A DNA stretch of 64,000 nt from Pseudomonas linyingensis (GCF_900109175.1 NZ_FNZE01000009.1:62001-126000); one strand, 5' to 3'. Shown: positions 1 through 7,140, numbered from the stretch's first letter. Notes: a model not told the origin generated them from the letters alone. A program made the numbers and translations.

Positions 1-34
1 CGTCGACGATGCTGCGGACGGGGGAAGTGGTCAT
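1..34 (-). CDS. Partial phage gene running off the left edge
   Basis: An ATG at 34-32 overlaps the stop codon of the next gene upstream (ATGA overlap). Eleven codons can be read (MTTSPVRSIVD) before the window ends. The overlap suggests translational coupling in the leftward early operon. The function cannot be judged. Confidence 0.5.
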   Translation of the reverse strand, partial: MTTSPVRSIVD

Positions 35-402
35 GCCGCGTCCGCCTTCAGCTGCTGAGCGGCGTGTTCGGCGATGAAGCCGGAGCGGTGTTTGTCCATG
101 CAGATGCGCAGGCAGTCGAGCGGGCCGGACACCAAGTCCTCGCACAGCTTGTCGCGCAGGTGGCGCCACCTGCTGTCGGTGACGCGAAAGAGGGCGGCCA
201 TCGCATCGATGATCTCCGCGTGGCTCATCACTCCGTAGGCGTACTCGGCGAACGCCTCGGCGGTGCTCTGGTCGCCCTCGTTGAGCAGCTCGCCGATGCG
301 TTCCTCGGCTTCCTCACGGGCATAGTCGTGTTCGGGTTCGGCGTGGTCGTAGGCGAACTGGCCGCGGCGCATGGCAGCGGCATTGCGAAGTGCTGGGGTC
401 AT
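31..402 (-). CDS. Hypothetical phage protein, 123 aa
   Basis: I chose the ATG at 402 rather than longer starts because GGAG precedes it at good spacing. The protein (MTPALRNAAAMRRGQF...) is charged and mostly helical in appearance, with no motif I recognise. It lies downstream of csrA in the leftward early operon and its stop overlaps the start of the next gene. No function is proposed. Confidence 0.6.
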   Translation of the reverse strand: MTPALRNAAAMRRGQFAYDHAEPEHDYAREEAEERIGELLNEGDQSTAEAFAEYAYGVMSHAEIIDAMAALFRVTDSRWRHLRDKLCEDLVSGPLDCLRICMDKHRSGFIAEHAAQQLKADAA

Positions 403-836
403 GGCGTGCTCCTGCGTGCATGAGTCGACGCACCGCGCTGATGCGACGACCGATGAAGGCTGGGGGAGGGGAAAGAGGTGCCGGCAGTGCCACCACGGGA
501 TGCCGGCGTTGATGCAGGGCGCATCGGGGAGTGATCGGCTGGCCGGGCAATCCACCGCTATGCGCGTGGAGGTGGCCACCCCGCTGTTTGCTTCGGCGAT
601 CAACCGGTCACTCTCCGATCCGCCCTGGTGGGCGGTCAGGGCCGGGTACGCCGGCCAGGCGTCTGCTCTGTCGCCACCGGCGCAGCTGCCGGCATGGGGC
701 CTCGTACGGGGCTGGCTTGCGGATTACTCGAACTGCTGGGGCGCTCCGCCGCGGCCGTGAGGCGCAGCGGTCGAGGGTGTCGGGCTAACCCCGCAGCGGT
801 TTCAGGCATGCCGATCCGCCGACGGCTGCCCAGCCA
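403..836. other. Gap without a supported gene
   Basis: The open frames here lack convincing ribosome binding sites and look like shadows. No terminator or operator stands out. The stretch separates csrA from the next leftward gene. Confidence 0.4.
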
Positions 837-1028
837 TCAGGCGACTGCCTGGGGCTCTTGCTCCTTCTCCTTCTGGATGCGCTCGTAAATTTCCTCGCGA
901 TGTACGGCGACTTCCTTCGGCGCTTCGACGCCGATGCGAACCTGGTTGCCCTTGACGCCCAGGACGGTGACTTGGATGTCGTCGCCGATGAAGAGGGTTT
1001 CGCCTACACGGCGGGTGAGGATGAGCAT
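837..1028 (-). CDS. csrA: CsrA/RsmA-family translational regulator (phage-encoded)
   Basis: This 63-residue protein begins [17 protein letters not shown] and continues through the CsrA fold: [18 protein letters not shown] and then [10 protein letters not shown]. The first strand (LTRR) and the late [10 protein letters not shown] segment, both used by CsrA to bind GGA-containing RNA hairpins, are intact. CsrA proteins are dimers that usually block translation by covering the Shine-Dalgarno sequence. AAGGAGGT precedes the ATG at 1028. The gene is the first of the leftward operon from the promoter at 1325-1353, which contains the repressor operator, so it should be expressed on induction. It could act on host RsmA targets or on phage messages. 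Confidence 0.95.
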   Translation of the reverse strand: MLILTRRVGETLFIGDDIQVTVLGVKGNQVRIGVEAPKEVAVHREEIYERIQKEKEQEPQAVA

Positions 1029-1324
1029 GGTGACCTCCTTGGTCGGTTTGGTTGGTTTCCCGGATGGCCCTGTCGCCAAGGCCATCGAGGAAATCGGGTC
1101 TTGCTGGGCGCTGTTTCTGGCCACCTGCGCCTGGGCCTGCTTTCGCATCTCGGGGAGCCTGAGGCTCCGACAGATCACCGCGCCTGCCCGGCCGTGATCA
1201 CTCCTTTCTGCGGCGCTCCACGCTGCGCGCCCGGGGTGAGGCATCCCCTGTACCGGATTGAGGGCTCCGGCTCGCTGCCCTTGTCGGCCCTGCTAGGGCC
1301 TGCCGTGTGTGCGGCGTTGAGGTG

Positions 1325-1375
1325 AATTTAAGCATTCTGAAATTTAAGGTCAAGAAGAATTTTAAGGATGCTGAA
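1325..1375 (-). promoter_or_regulatory. Leftward early promoter PL with two repressor operators
   Basis: On the minus strand TTGACC (1353-1348) and TAAATT (1330-1325) are separated by exactly 17 bases. A 14-bp imperfect palindrome, TTAAGCATTCTGAA, lies at 1328-1341 within spacer and -10 region. A second copy, TTAAGGATGCTGAA, lies at 1362-1375 just upstream. The same motif occurs in the cI-cro interval at 7069-7138, so these are most simply operators for the phage repressor, giving an OL-like site controlling csrA. Confidence 0.75.
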
Positions 1376-1390
1376 TTTGTAGAGTCAAAA

Positions 1391-1412
1391 AAGCCCGCTC
1401 AGCGGCGGGCTT
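1391..1412 (-). terminator. Rho-independent terminator of the DUF1654 gene
   Basis: AAGCCCGC (1391-1398) and GCGGGCTT (1405-1412) form an 8-bp stem. On the minus strand it is followed by a run of T (plus-strand A at 1387-1392). It sits just below the DUF1654 stop codon. Confidence 0.8.
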
Positions 1413-1428
1413 CATGGAGGGGCGCCGA

Positions 1429-1677
1429 TCACTCGGCGTTCGGCTTCACCCAGGTCAGGCGCACGGAGCCGTCCTCCTGCGGCACCAGGGTTACGCTCTC
1501 TTCTTCGCTCAGCTGCTCGAGCAGCAGGTCCCAGTCGGCTTCCAGCTCATCCGGCGCGCGGGTGATGACGACCTGGCGCTCCAGCTGGGCGCGCGGCACC
1601 AGGATCAGCTTCTGGATCCGGCGGGCGAGCAGCTCGTAGGAGCTGGGAGGGGTAGGGGCGGTTGCTTTCTTTGCCAT
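1429..1677 (-). CDS. DUF1654-family protein, SOS-controlled
   Basis: An 82-residue protein (MAKKATAPTPPSSYELLARRIQK...). The block SYELLARRIQKLI followed by VITRAPDE and a C-terminal DGSVRLTW matches what I recall of the DUF1654 family, common in Pseudomonas genomes and their prophages. The molecular function is unknown. A LexA-type box lies 17 bases upstream of the ATG at 1677, so expression should rise on DNA damage. It has its own terminator and stands alone between the PL region and hicAB. Confidence 0.7.
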   Translation of the reverse strand: MAKKATAPTPPSSYELLARRIQKLILVPRAQLERQVVITRAPDELEADWDLLLEQLSEEESVTLVPQEDGSVRLTWVKPNAE

Positions 1678-1693
1678 GCAGGCATCTCCTATG

Positions 1694-1709
1694 CTGTATG
1701 TATATACAG
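1694..1709 (-). promoter_or_regulatory. LexA (SOS) box
   Basis: CTGTATGTATATACAG fits CTG-N10-CAG with an AT-rich alternating centre, the gamma-proteobacterial LexA consensus. It is directly upstream of the DUF1654 gene, which is therefore predicted to be SOS-inducible. Confidence 0.85.
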
Positions 1710-1795
1710 TATTTGTGCAGGTGCTCGGGCGCAAGGTGTGTGCATGGAAAATCAGCGCCCAAAGGGCGGCGCGCAGGGATGGCTGATCAAGTAAG

Positions 1796-1839
1796 TACAC
1801 ATAGTGTGTATTAACCACTTAAAGTGTGTATGCTACACA
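1796..1839 (+). promoter_or_regulatory. hicAB operator: two inverted repeats
   Basis: TACACA-TAG-TGTGTA (1796-1810) and TGTGTA-TGC-TACACA (1825-1839) are two inverted repeats built from the same 6-bp half-site in opposite arrangement. TATGCT at 1829-1834 could be the -10 element. HicB antitoxins with C-terminal ribbon-helix-helix domains bind such sites, so autoregulation of hicAB is likely. Confidence 0.65.
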
Positions 1840-1862
1840 TCAAGCAGCATGAGGGGATGGCA

Positions 1863-2045
1863 ATGCGAAGTAGGGAGGTAATCGAGCTGCTGGAGGCGGA
1901 TGGCTGGTACGAGGTGGCGGTGAAGGGTAGTCACCACCAGTTCAAGCATCCGACCAAGCTGGGGAGGGTGACGGTTCCGCACCCGAAGTCGGATCTGCCG
2001 AAAGGCACCTACCAGAGCATTTTGAAACAAGCCGGCCTCAGATGA
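1863..2045 (+). CDS. hicA: HicA toxin (mRNA interferase)
   Basis: A 60-residue protein with the dsRBD-like HicA fold signature: MRSREVIELLEADGWY, then GSHHQFKHP and a C-terminal LPKGTYQSILKQAGL. His24 lies in the GSHH segment, the catalytic position in HicA RNases that cleave mRNA. I chose the ATG at 1863 because GAGGGG precedes it at workable spacing, whereas the ATG at 1857 lies too close. hicB follows 29 bases later in the usual toxin-first order. In a prophage, such a pair may stabilise the lysogen or act in abortive infection (inference). Confidence 0.92.
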   Translation: MRSREVIELLEADGWYEVAVKGSHHQFKHPTKLGRVTVPHPKSDLPKGTYQSILKQAGLR

Positions 2046-2074
2046 GGCCGGTAATGTCCGGGGAGGACTGCTTC

Positions 2075-2479
2075 ATGAAATATCCCGTCGTCATTCACAA
2101 AGACCAGGGCAGCGACTATGGCGTGACCGTGCCTGATGTCCCAGGCTGCTTCTCCGCCGGCGAGACGATGGCCGAGGCGCTGGAGAATATCCGCGAGGCG
2201 CTTGAGCTGCACTTCGAAGGACTGGTGACCGATGGCGAGCCGTTGCCGCAGCCGCAGGAGATTGACGTACACGCGGCGAATCCGGACTACGCTGGCGGCG
2301 TGTGGGCGCTGGTCGACTTCGACGTGACGCCGTACCTGGGCAAGGCTGTGCGCTTCAACGCGACCCTGCCGGAGTACCTGCTGGCGCGGATCGACAACTA
2401 CGTGAAGAACCACCCGGAGCAGAAGAGCCGCTCGGGCTTCCTGGCTGAGGCGGCATTGCGGGTGTTGCAGCACGGCTGA
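2075..2479 (+). CDS. hicB: HicB antitoxin
   Basis: A 134-residue protein. The N-terminal half (MKYPVVIHKD...VPDVPGCFSAGETMAEALENIREAL) is the partial RNase H fold of HicB that covers HicA. The C-terminal half (LPEYLLARIDNYVKNHPEQ..SGFLAEAAL) is a ribbon-helix-helix DNA-binding segment, matching the inverted repeats upstream of hicA. GGGGAGGAC precedes the ATG at 2075. That ribosome binding site can itself fold, GTCC-GGGGA-GGAC at 2056-2068. Confidence 0.93.
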   Translation: MKYPVVIHKDQGSDYGVTVPDVPGCFSAGETMAEALENIREALELHFEGLVTDGEPLPQPQEIDVHAANPDYAGGVWALVDFDVTPYLGKAVRFNATLPEYLLARIDNYVKNHPEQKSRSGFLAEAALRVLQHG

Positions 2480-2494
2480 AGGCGGAAACAAAAA

Positions 2495-2514
2495 GCCCCG
2501 CTCGGTGGCGGGGC
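2495..2514 (-). terminator. Terminator between hicB and the minus-strand gene
   Basis: GCCCCGC (2495-2501) pairs with GCGGGGC (2508-2514). The adjacent A run on the plus strand gives a T run on the minus strand, so it best serves the leftward gene ending at 2599. It may also end hicAB transcription less efficiently. Confidence 0.65.
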
Positions 2515-2598
2515 AAACAGGGGGAAAGCTCTCAGTCCCTGCAGGCTAGGGCTGCGAGCGTGAAGGTTTCGTCATGCAGATGTCGTGCAGATGTGTGC

Positions 2599-3063
2599 TC
2601 ACCGCTGGCTCTGCAGCTGGCCAGCTTTCCAAGCGGCTTCGAACCTCTCACGGGCCTTGTTGGCTGATGCCTCGCAGACCAGCTTCCGCTGATTTGACTC
2701 CGGATACATGCACGCCCTGGACGGCTGGTAGAAGCGATCCCAGGCATCATCCTTCGCAGCAAGTTCGGCCTGCCTGAGACGCGCCGCCGTGACCAGTTCG
2801 GCATGTCGGCGCCGTTCTGCCGTCTCCTGTCGAGCGAGCTCATCTGGACTGAGTGTCGACCGCGGCGCTATCAGATTCTGCCGGACCTGCTGTTGCAGCT
2901 GGATCTTCTGGACAGCGGCCTGGGAGCGCTCGATCTGGCGCTGGGCCATGTTCTCGATGGCAGCGACGCGCACCTGGTAGACGATGTAGGCGCCCAAGAC
3001 AGAGATGATCACGCCCAGAAGCCAGGCGATGGGGGAGAGTGGTTTGTGGCGGCGTCGTGCCAT
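2599..3063 (-). CDS. Single-pass membrane protein with coiled-coil stretch, 154 aa
   Basis: A basic N-terminus (MARRRHKPLSP) is followed by one hydrophobic segment, about residues 12-30, and then a long Gln/Ala/Arg-rich helical region (about 36-110) likely to form a coiled coil. The C-terminal part contains two cysteines. I recognise no family. The gene lies among accessory genes of the lysogenic side and may be a lysogenic-conversion factor, but nothing in the sequence proves this. Confidence 0.6.
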   Translation of the reverse strand: MARRRHKPLSPIAWLLGVIISVLGAYIVYQVRVAAIENMAQRQIERSQAAVQKIQLQQQVRQNLIAPRSTLSPDELARQETAERRRHAELVTAARLRQAELAAKDDAWDRFYQPSRACMYPESNQRKLVCEASANKARERFEAAWKAGQLQSQR

Positions 3064-3135
3064 GGAGTGCGTCCGTTCGAAAACCAGATTTATTTATTAT
3101 TTGTTTTTTGTCTCGGGTGGATCAGTTTATTATTG

Positions 3136-3702
3136 CTATTCATGGAGCTTGTATCCTAAGTAATAAAGCCCCCAGAAAGTGGCAACTATCATTTGGTAGA
3201 GTGCTGTGAAGAATGTGAATATTAGAAGAAAGAAAATTGCTTCTCCAGTGTAAGTGTTTAGCTTTGATAATTCGATTATCTCGCTCCCAAAGGTGGATAG
3301 GAATATGCTAAACAATATCAGGATGATGCTTTCTCCGGTCAGAAAGGCAAATAGCATCGCTAGAAATCTTCGCCTTGTTAGATCAACGAAACTCTCTTTT
3401 CCGAGTATTTTTATTTTTACCTTTGGTGTTGGTGATGGAATGACGCTGTCTATGTCTGATCTTCCGAATGTTGCAATTGCAGCAAGTGCTGCGATATAGA
3501 AGCCTGGTAGGGATTGGATAAATGAGAGGGTTAGCGAGACTATGCCGCCGGCACCTATGACTTTGTTTTTTTCGCCAAAGTAGTAAATCATCAGAACTGA
3601 AAGTGCAGCGAGAAAGATCGGGTAGCCCCAGTCTACGACCCACTTGTGCGGGTGTCGTATGGATAAGTAGCCAAAAGGTCGCATTAATTGATCTATCAGC
3701 AT
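3136..3702 (-). CDS. Polytopic membrane protein, second gene of an AT-rich module
   Basis: A 188-residue protein with about four hydrophobic segments: residues 25-42, 50-75, 113-135 and 153-180. A cytoplasmic-looking basic loop (PKVKIKILGKESFVDLTRRR) joins the second and third. The ATG at 3702 begins three bases after the stop of the preceding gene, so the two are probably coupled. Base composition is far more AT-rich than the flanks, a sign of separate acquisition. I do not recognise the family. The pairing of a soluble protein with a small multi-spanning partner resembles phage-defence or superinfection-exclusion modules (inference only). Confidence 0.7.
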   Translation of the reverse strand: MLIDQLMRPFGYLSIRHPHKWVVDWGYPIFLAALSVLMIYYFGEKNKVIGAGGIVSLTLSFIQSLPGFYIAALAAIATFGRSDIDSVIPSPTPKVKIKILGKESFVDLTRRRFLAMLFAFLTGESIILILFSIFLSTFGSEIIELSKLNTYTGEAIFFLLIFTFFTALYQMIVATFWGLYYLGYKLHE

Positions 3703-3705
3703 GAG

Positions 3706-4701
3706 TCACCCAATTAGTTCAAGCATTTTTTTGACTACGTAATTCTGGATATTATCAAAGCTGTTGCTATTTACAAGGGGTATTCCAAGTTGATGTTTCT
3801 TTACGTACTTCTCTGCTGCATATAGCTCGCCTGTGTCCGCAGATATTGTTGCATCCTTCTGGGTGCCCTCTGCTGTTATGAACTTTATCCTGAGTTGTTT
3901 GTATTCTCTGTGTTGTTTGGTGATTCTGTTTCTGACTCCGCGAATGCTGGACATGACGTCGCCAATTAGGTCTGAGCTTGGCTCTAGCTCCACTGTGCGC
4001 TTTCGCTCTTTGATAAAGCCGCGGTCATCCCATGTTGCACCTACCTGAGAGTAGCTAACGAGCTCGATGGATGAGAGCCGTCCGTCGCTTAGATCCTTCT
4101 GAAATTGGTCGCTCGGATGGCCTCGAAAGTCAACTTCATGGTTGTGATGAACCATGAGTGGGAGTCCTCTTGGAGTGCGTGCACCATTGATGTTTGGAGT
4201 TTTGTACAAGCTTGGTTTTTGCTTCTTGCAATGACGAATTATGTGCGCAAGATAGCTCTTTATTCTTGAGGCGTTCAATCCTGAGCCGTATGCGCTCTCA
4301 AATATGCATAGATAGTGATTGTCTCCCCTTACTGGTGGCAGGAAAATAATTACGTGTGCCGAGAACTCTCCTCCGTGGCCTTTTGGTTTCTCATGAACTA
4401 CCCGGCTTTTGGTAAACGGATCGCTTGAGACGGAGTTTGGGGCTTTTGGGTCACTTCTATTTATAAGCAATATGACCTTTTCTTGATCGATGGAGAAGTC
4501 GGCAAGGTACAGGCTTTCGGCATCCGCTGTATAGCCTTTCTGCAGGATGTTGTCGCCGCCTTGTGTAAGGTCGCGAACATGTTCAAAAATTTCGCTTAAT
4601 GGTTTTGGTGGCGTTACGAAGTCTGCTTCATTTCCCGCGGCGCGAGACTGGCCTTTTGCAGAAGTGATTATGTCGTAGAAATAAATTATCCGTTTCTGCA
4701 T
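3706..4701 (-). CDS. Unrecognised soluble protein, first gene of an AT-rich module
   Basis: A 331-residue protein (MQKRIIYFYDIITSAKGQSR...) with alternating strand and helix character, no signal peptide and no membrane segment. Segments such as IIYFYDI, HVIIFLPPVRG and KNRD-poor basic stretches give no match to a family I know. GGAGATG precedes the ATG at 4701. Its stop is three bases before the start of the membrane-protein gene. Codon use is AT-rich and unlike the neighbours. Possible roles are sensor or effector of a two-gene exclusion system, but this rests on context alone. KwaAB (Kiwa) was considered because it also pairs a four-helix membrane protein with a soluble protein, but the gene order is reversed and similarity cannot be shown. 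Confidence 0.7.
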   Translation of the reverse strand: MQKRIIYFYDIITSAKGQSRAAGNEADFVTPPKPLSEIFEHVRDLTQGGDNILQKGYTADAESLYLADFSIDQEKVILLINRSDPKAPNSVSSDPFTKSRVVHEKPKGHGGEFSAHVIIFLPPVRGDNHYLCIFESAYGSGLNASRIKSYLAHIIRHCKKQKPSLYKTPNINGARTPRGLPLMVHHNHEVDFRGHPSDQFQKDLSDGRLSSIELVSYSQVGATWDDRGFIKERKRTVELEPSSDLIGDVMSSIRGVRNRITKQHREYKQLRIKFITAEGTQKDATISADTGELYAAEKYVKKHQLGIPLVNSNSFDNIQNYVVKKMLELIG

Positions 4702-4854
4702 TGTTTCATCTCCGGCATCCTGCGGCCGCTTAGTGATAGCTTTGGGATATTGTTGAGTCTAAGCTTGTTTTTTTGTCTTGTGAGCCTCCAGACACCTCTT
4801 GGTGTCCGCCTGCTCATAGTTGTTCTCGGCGTTGCCGTAGGGCTCTCCAAGAAC

Positions 4855-5112
4855 TTAAAACTCTATATCTTCATTGTCGGCATCAGGTCTTGAGAGGTGG
4901 CCATTTCCACCCTCCACCAGCTCCTCACGCAGAACCAGCAGCTCGCGCGGCGCCGCGATGGCAAGGCGCACGTGATTGTTGTTCTTGATGCTGACGACCT
5001 CGATATCGATACCGTCCTCAAGGAGGCGGCGCAACGCTTCTTGCGGATCTACGCCGGAATCGATGGTCAGACGGATTTTCTCGCCGACGCGGCGACCGAG
5101 AATGAGTGCCAT
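4855..5112 (-). CDS. RsmN/RsmF-like CsrA-family protein with inserted helix
   Basis: An 85-residue protein beginning MALILGRRVGEKIRLTID. An insert of about 15 residues (SGVDPQEALRRLLED) follows the second strand, and then the CsrA core resumes (IDIEVVSIKNNNHVRLAIAAP..LLVLREEL). A helix inserted between strands 2 and 3 is the distinguishing feature of P. aeruginosa RsmN/RsmF, which forms a different dimer from canonical CsrA. The key arginine-containing REEL segment is kept. It is a second Rsm-type RNA-binding protein in the same prophage. An acidic tail (about residues 70-85) extends beyond the usual end. Confidence 0.85.
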   Translation of the reverse strand: MALILGRRVGEKIRLTIDSGVDPQEALRRLLEDGIDIEVVSIKNNNHVRLAIAAPRELLVLREELVEGGNGHLSRPDADNEDIEF

Positions 5113-5144
5113 GTTTCGCTTCCTTGCGTTGGGGGCTGGTCTGT

Positions 5145-5846
5145 TTACCGGCAGAGGGATTCGCAGGGGACCCCATCCGAGTTGCCGTCAAGTCGGCTGT
5201 TGCCACACTGCTGCAGGTGGAACTTCGCCTCCTCGCATGAGGACATCTGCCCACAGATCTTGCGCGTGGAGCAGCTGTAGCTGGATCCGCCGGCGCCGCC
5301 ACCGATCGCACTGCCGCGGGCAGGCTTCTCGGTGATGTTTGTCGAATCGCGCTGTGCCTGGCGCTGTGCTGCGCCGGCGCGGCGCCACTCCCAGGGCGGC
5401 ATGCGCTCAGATTCCGACAGGGCCCACAGGCCGCGCTTGGCTGCCCGGGCCTGGTCCTCGAGGGGTATCAGGCTTCGGTCCTTGCTGTATTGGCGGTATA
5501 CCCACGCAGCGCCTTGGCTGACCAGCTGCGCATTGACGTCGGCACCGCCGACGTAGGCTCTGGCCACGGTGCGGCCATAGCGGTCAGTGTCCTGCACCTT
5601 GAGGGTCACGGTCTTGCCGAACACCAGGTCGCTGAGCGCCTGCTTGGACTTGGTGCCGTAGGGCTGTTTGGATTCGGGAGTGTCTATTTCGGCCATCCTC
5701 ACTTTCACCTGTTTGTTGCCGGCGGCCAGGCAGGTGAAAGTGTCGCCATCGCTGATGCCCACCACCTTGCAGGAGATGTCGGCGGCCAAGGCCAGCGGAG
5801 AGGCGAGGGCGAGCAGCAGGGTGGCTGCGAAGAGCTTGGATTGCAT
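5145..5846 (-). CDS. Secreted thermonuclease (SNase) with Excalibur domain
   Basis: A 233-residue protein with a signal peptide (about 1-21, ending LALA-A). The staphylococcal nuclease domain spans about 24-148. R50, D55/T56 and E58 (RMAEIDTPE) and R92 (YGRTVA) fit the Ca-dependent active site. The C-terminal Excalibur domain (about 192-232) has the conserved cysteines and D-x-N-x-D-G-x-x-C-E. I chose the ATG at 5846 because AAGGA precedes it and it begins the signal peptide directly; a longer frame upstream has no such support. It should act in the periplasm or outside the cell. Confidence 0.88.
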   Translation of the reverse strand: MQSKLFAATLLLALASPLALAADISCKVVGISDGDTFTCLAAGNKQVKVRMAEIDTPESKQPYGTKSKQALSDLVFGKTVTLKVQDTDRYGRTVARAYVGGADVNAQLVSQGAAWVYRQYSKDRSLIPLEDQARAAKRGLWALSESERMPPWEWRRAGAAQRQAQRDSTNITEKPARGSAIGGGAGGSSYSCSTRKICGQMSSCEEAKFHLQQCGNSRLDGNSDGVPCESLCR

Positions 5847-5904
5847 GGCGCGTCCTTGCATGATCATGGCTGGAGGGGGCTGCGGTGGAGCACGTATCTC
5901 AGCA

Positions 5905-6336
5905 TTACTGAGAAGTCTGCTCCTCAAGGCTTTGTCGGTAGGCCGTCCATTCAGCAAGGCGCCTTGATTCCTTTACGGCTCCATAGGCTGCGATGCTTGC
6001 ACCAATGAGACTGCCAAGCGCGCCAAAGACCATCGGCCACGCTAGGGCACCTGAATACCACGCAAGCGTCATCATTCCGCCGGTCACTAGGAATAGCAGC
6101 CCAGTCGCTGCCAGGGCCAAGCCCGTTTTGTATCGCGGCGCCATCCATTGTGTGGCCATCACTCCAATGCCTGCACCGACCAAGTCCGGCATGAACGCGA
6201 TAGCAATCTCGGTTAGCAGTGAGTCGCCCAAGGCTGACGAGATAGAAATGTGCGAAAGGGCGACAGCTGCAAACCAAGCCACAATCCCAACGGGCAGGGC
6301 AAGGATCAATCTGGCGTAGTATTTGAAAGTCTGCAT
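5905..6336 (-). CDS. Small polytopic membrane protein, 143 aa
   Basis: Hydrophobic segments at about 8-27, 45-65, 72-95 and 98-118 suggest four membrane passes, with a charged C-terminus (KESRRLAEWTAYRQSLEEQ). AAGGAGGCGCC precedes the ATG at 6336. It follows the repressor gene in the same direction and is probably expressed in the lysogen from the same promoter. Superinfection exclusion is a possible role by position, but no family is recognised. Confidence 0.65.
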   Translation of the reverse strand: MQTFKYYARLILALPVGIVAWFAAVALSHISISSALGDSLLTEIAIAFMPDLVGAGIGVMATQWMAPRYKTGLALAATGLLFLVTGGMMTLAWYSGALAWPMVFGALGSLIGASIAAYGAVKESRRLAEWTAYRQSLEEQTSQ

Positions 6337-6359
6337 GGCGCCTCCTTGCGTTGTGGTTG

Positions 6360-7058
6360 CTAGCCGATTCCGCCGCCGCGCCAGATGACGCGGCCGAGGA
6401 TGGGCATTTCGTGCAGCGTTGCCTGAGAAACCGGCTCGTCCGGGTAGGCGGTCTTGTCCGGGTTGTCGCTGCGGATCATCCAGGCGCCGGATAGCTGCTG
6501 AATGATGCGCTTGATGCTGATGCCGCCATCAGGCCGCCGGATGGCATAGACCTGGCGGTCGCGTGGTTCGGTATCCGAGCCATCGAAAAGCACCACATCG
6601 CCTTCGAAAATGTAGGGCTCCATGCTGTCGCCATCGGCGTAGATGACGTACAGGTTGTCGGCTTTGACCCGCATCTTGGCCAGCCAATCTCGCTTGAAGG
6701 CCAGGCCGCCTTTTACTTCGACGTGGCCGTTGAGGTATCCGGCGCCGCAGTCGCCCTTGATGGCGTACTGGGGGATCAGAGCGTAGTCGTCTTCGTGCGG
6801 AGTGCGATGGCTCTCGTAGGTGCCTCCCACTTCCTGCGTGACGAGTTCCTGCTTGGGGCCCATCCCTATAGCCAGCCACTCCGCTCTGTAACCAGTTGCC
6901 TTCGCGAGGGCGTAGAGATTCTCTGGCTTCAGGCTTTTGCTGTCGCCATTGATCCACTGGGTGACGGCCGAGTTTGCGACGCCGCATTCGGCGGCGATCT
7001 CGCCCTTTTTCTTCCCGCTGGCGGCAATCGCCTCGGCTATGCGTTCGTGTCGTTCCAT
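6360..7058 (-). CDS. CI-like prophage repressor (HTH plus S24 LexA-type peptidase)
   Basis: A 232-residue protein. The N-terminal XRE helix-turn-helix (about 5-60; KGEIAAECGVANSAVTQWING) binds DNA. The C-terminal S24 domain holds Ser145 (GDSMEPYI) and Lys183 (ISIKRI), the catalytic dyad for self-cleavage. A likely cleavage site is Ala-Gly 106-107 (DCGAGY). RecA-stimulated cleavage should induce the phage on DNA damage. The gene is divergent from cro and flanked by operators at 7069-7138. The start at 7058 gives full family length. Confidence 0.95.
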   Translation of the reverse strand: MERHERIAEAIAASGKKKGEIAAECGVANSAVTQWINGDSKSLKPENLYALAKATGYRAEWLAIGMGPKQELVTQEVGGTYESHRTPHEDDYALIPQYAIKGDCGAGYLNGHVEVKGGLAFKRDWLAKMRVKADNLYVIYADGDSMEPYIFEGDVVLFDGSDTEPRDRQVYAIRRPDGGISIKRIIQQLSGAWMIRSDNPDKTAYPDEPVSQATLHEMPILGRVIWRGGGIG

Positions 7059-7068
7059 GGCTCGGATA

Positions 7069-7140
7069 TTAAGCTAGCTGAATTTAAGCATGTATCTGCC
7101 TCGGGTTGGCCTTGACTCTTAAATTTAAGAATGCTGAAAT
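7069..7140. promoter_or_regulatory. OR-like region: rightward promoter PR and repressor operators
   Basis: On the plus strand TTGACT (7112-7117) and TGAAAT (7135-7140) are 17 bases apart, pointing at cro. The 14-bp operator TTAAGAATGCTGAA covers 7125-7138. A second near-palindrome, TTAAGCTAGCTGAA, lies at 7069-7082, and a half-site TTAAGCATG at 7084-7092. On the minus strand TAATAT near 7069-7064 could be the -10 of the repressor promoter, though its -35 is weak. Confidence 0.75.

Noticed and set aside
403-836. Additional small genes between csrA and the 123-aa gene
   Set aside because: Available frames lack ribosome binding sites and show no protein-like composition.
3136-4701. Identification of the AT-rich module as Kiwa (kwaA-kwaB)
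   Set aside because: Both consist of a four-helix membrane protein and a soluble protein, but the gene order is reversed and I see no sequence similarity that I can support.
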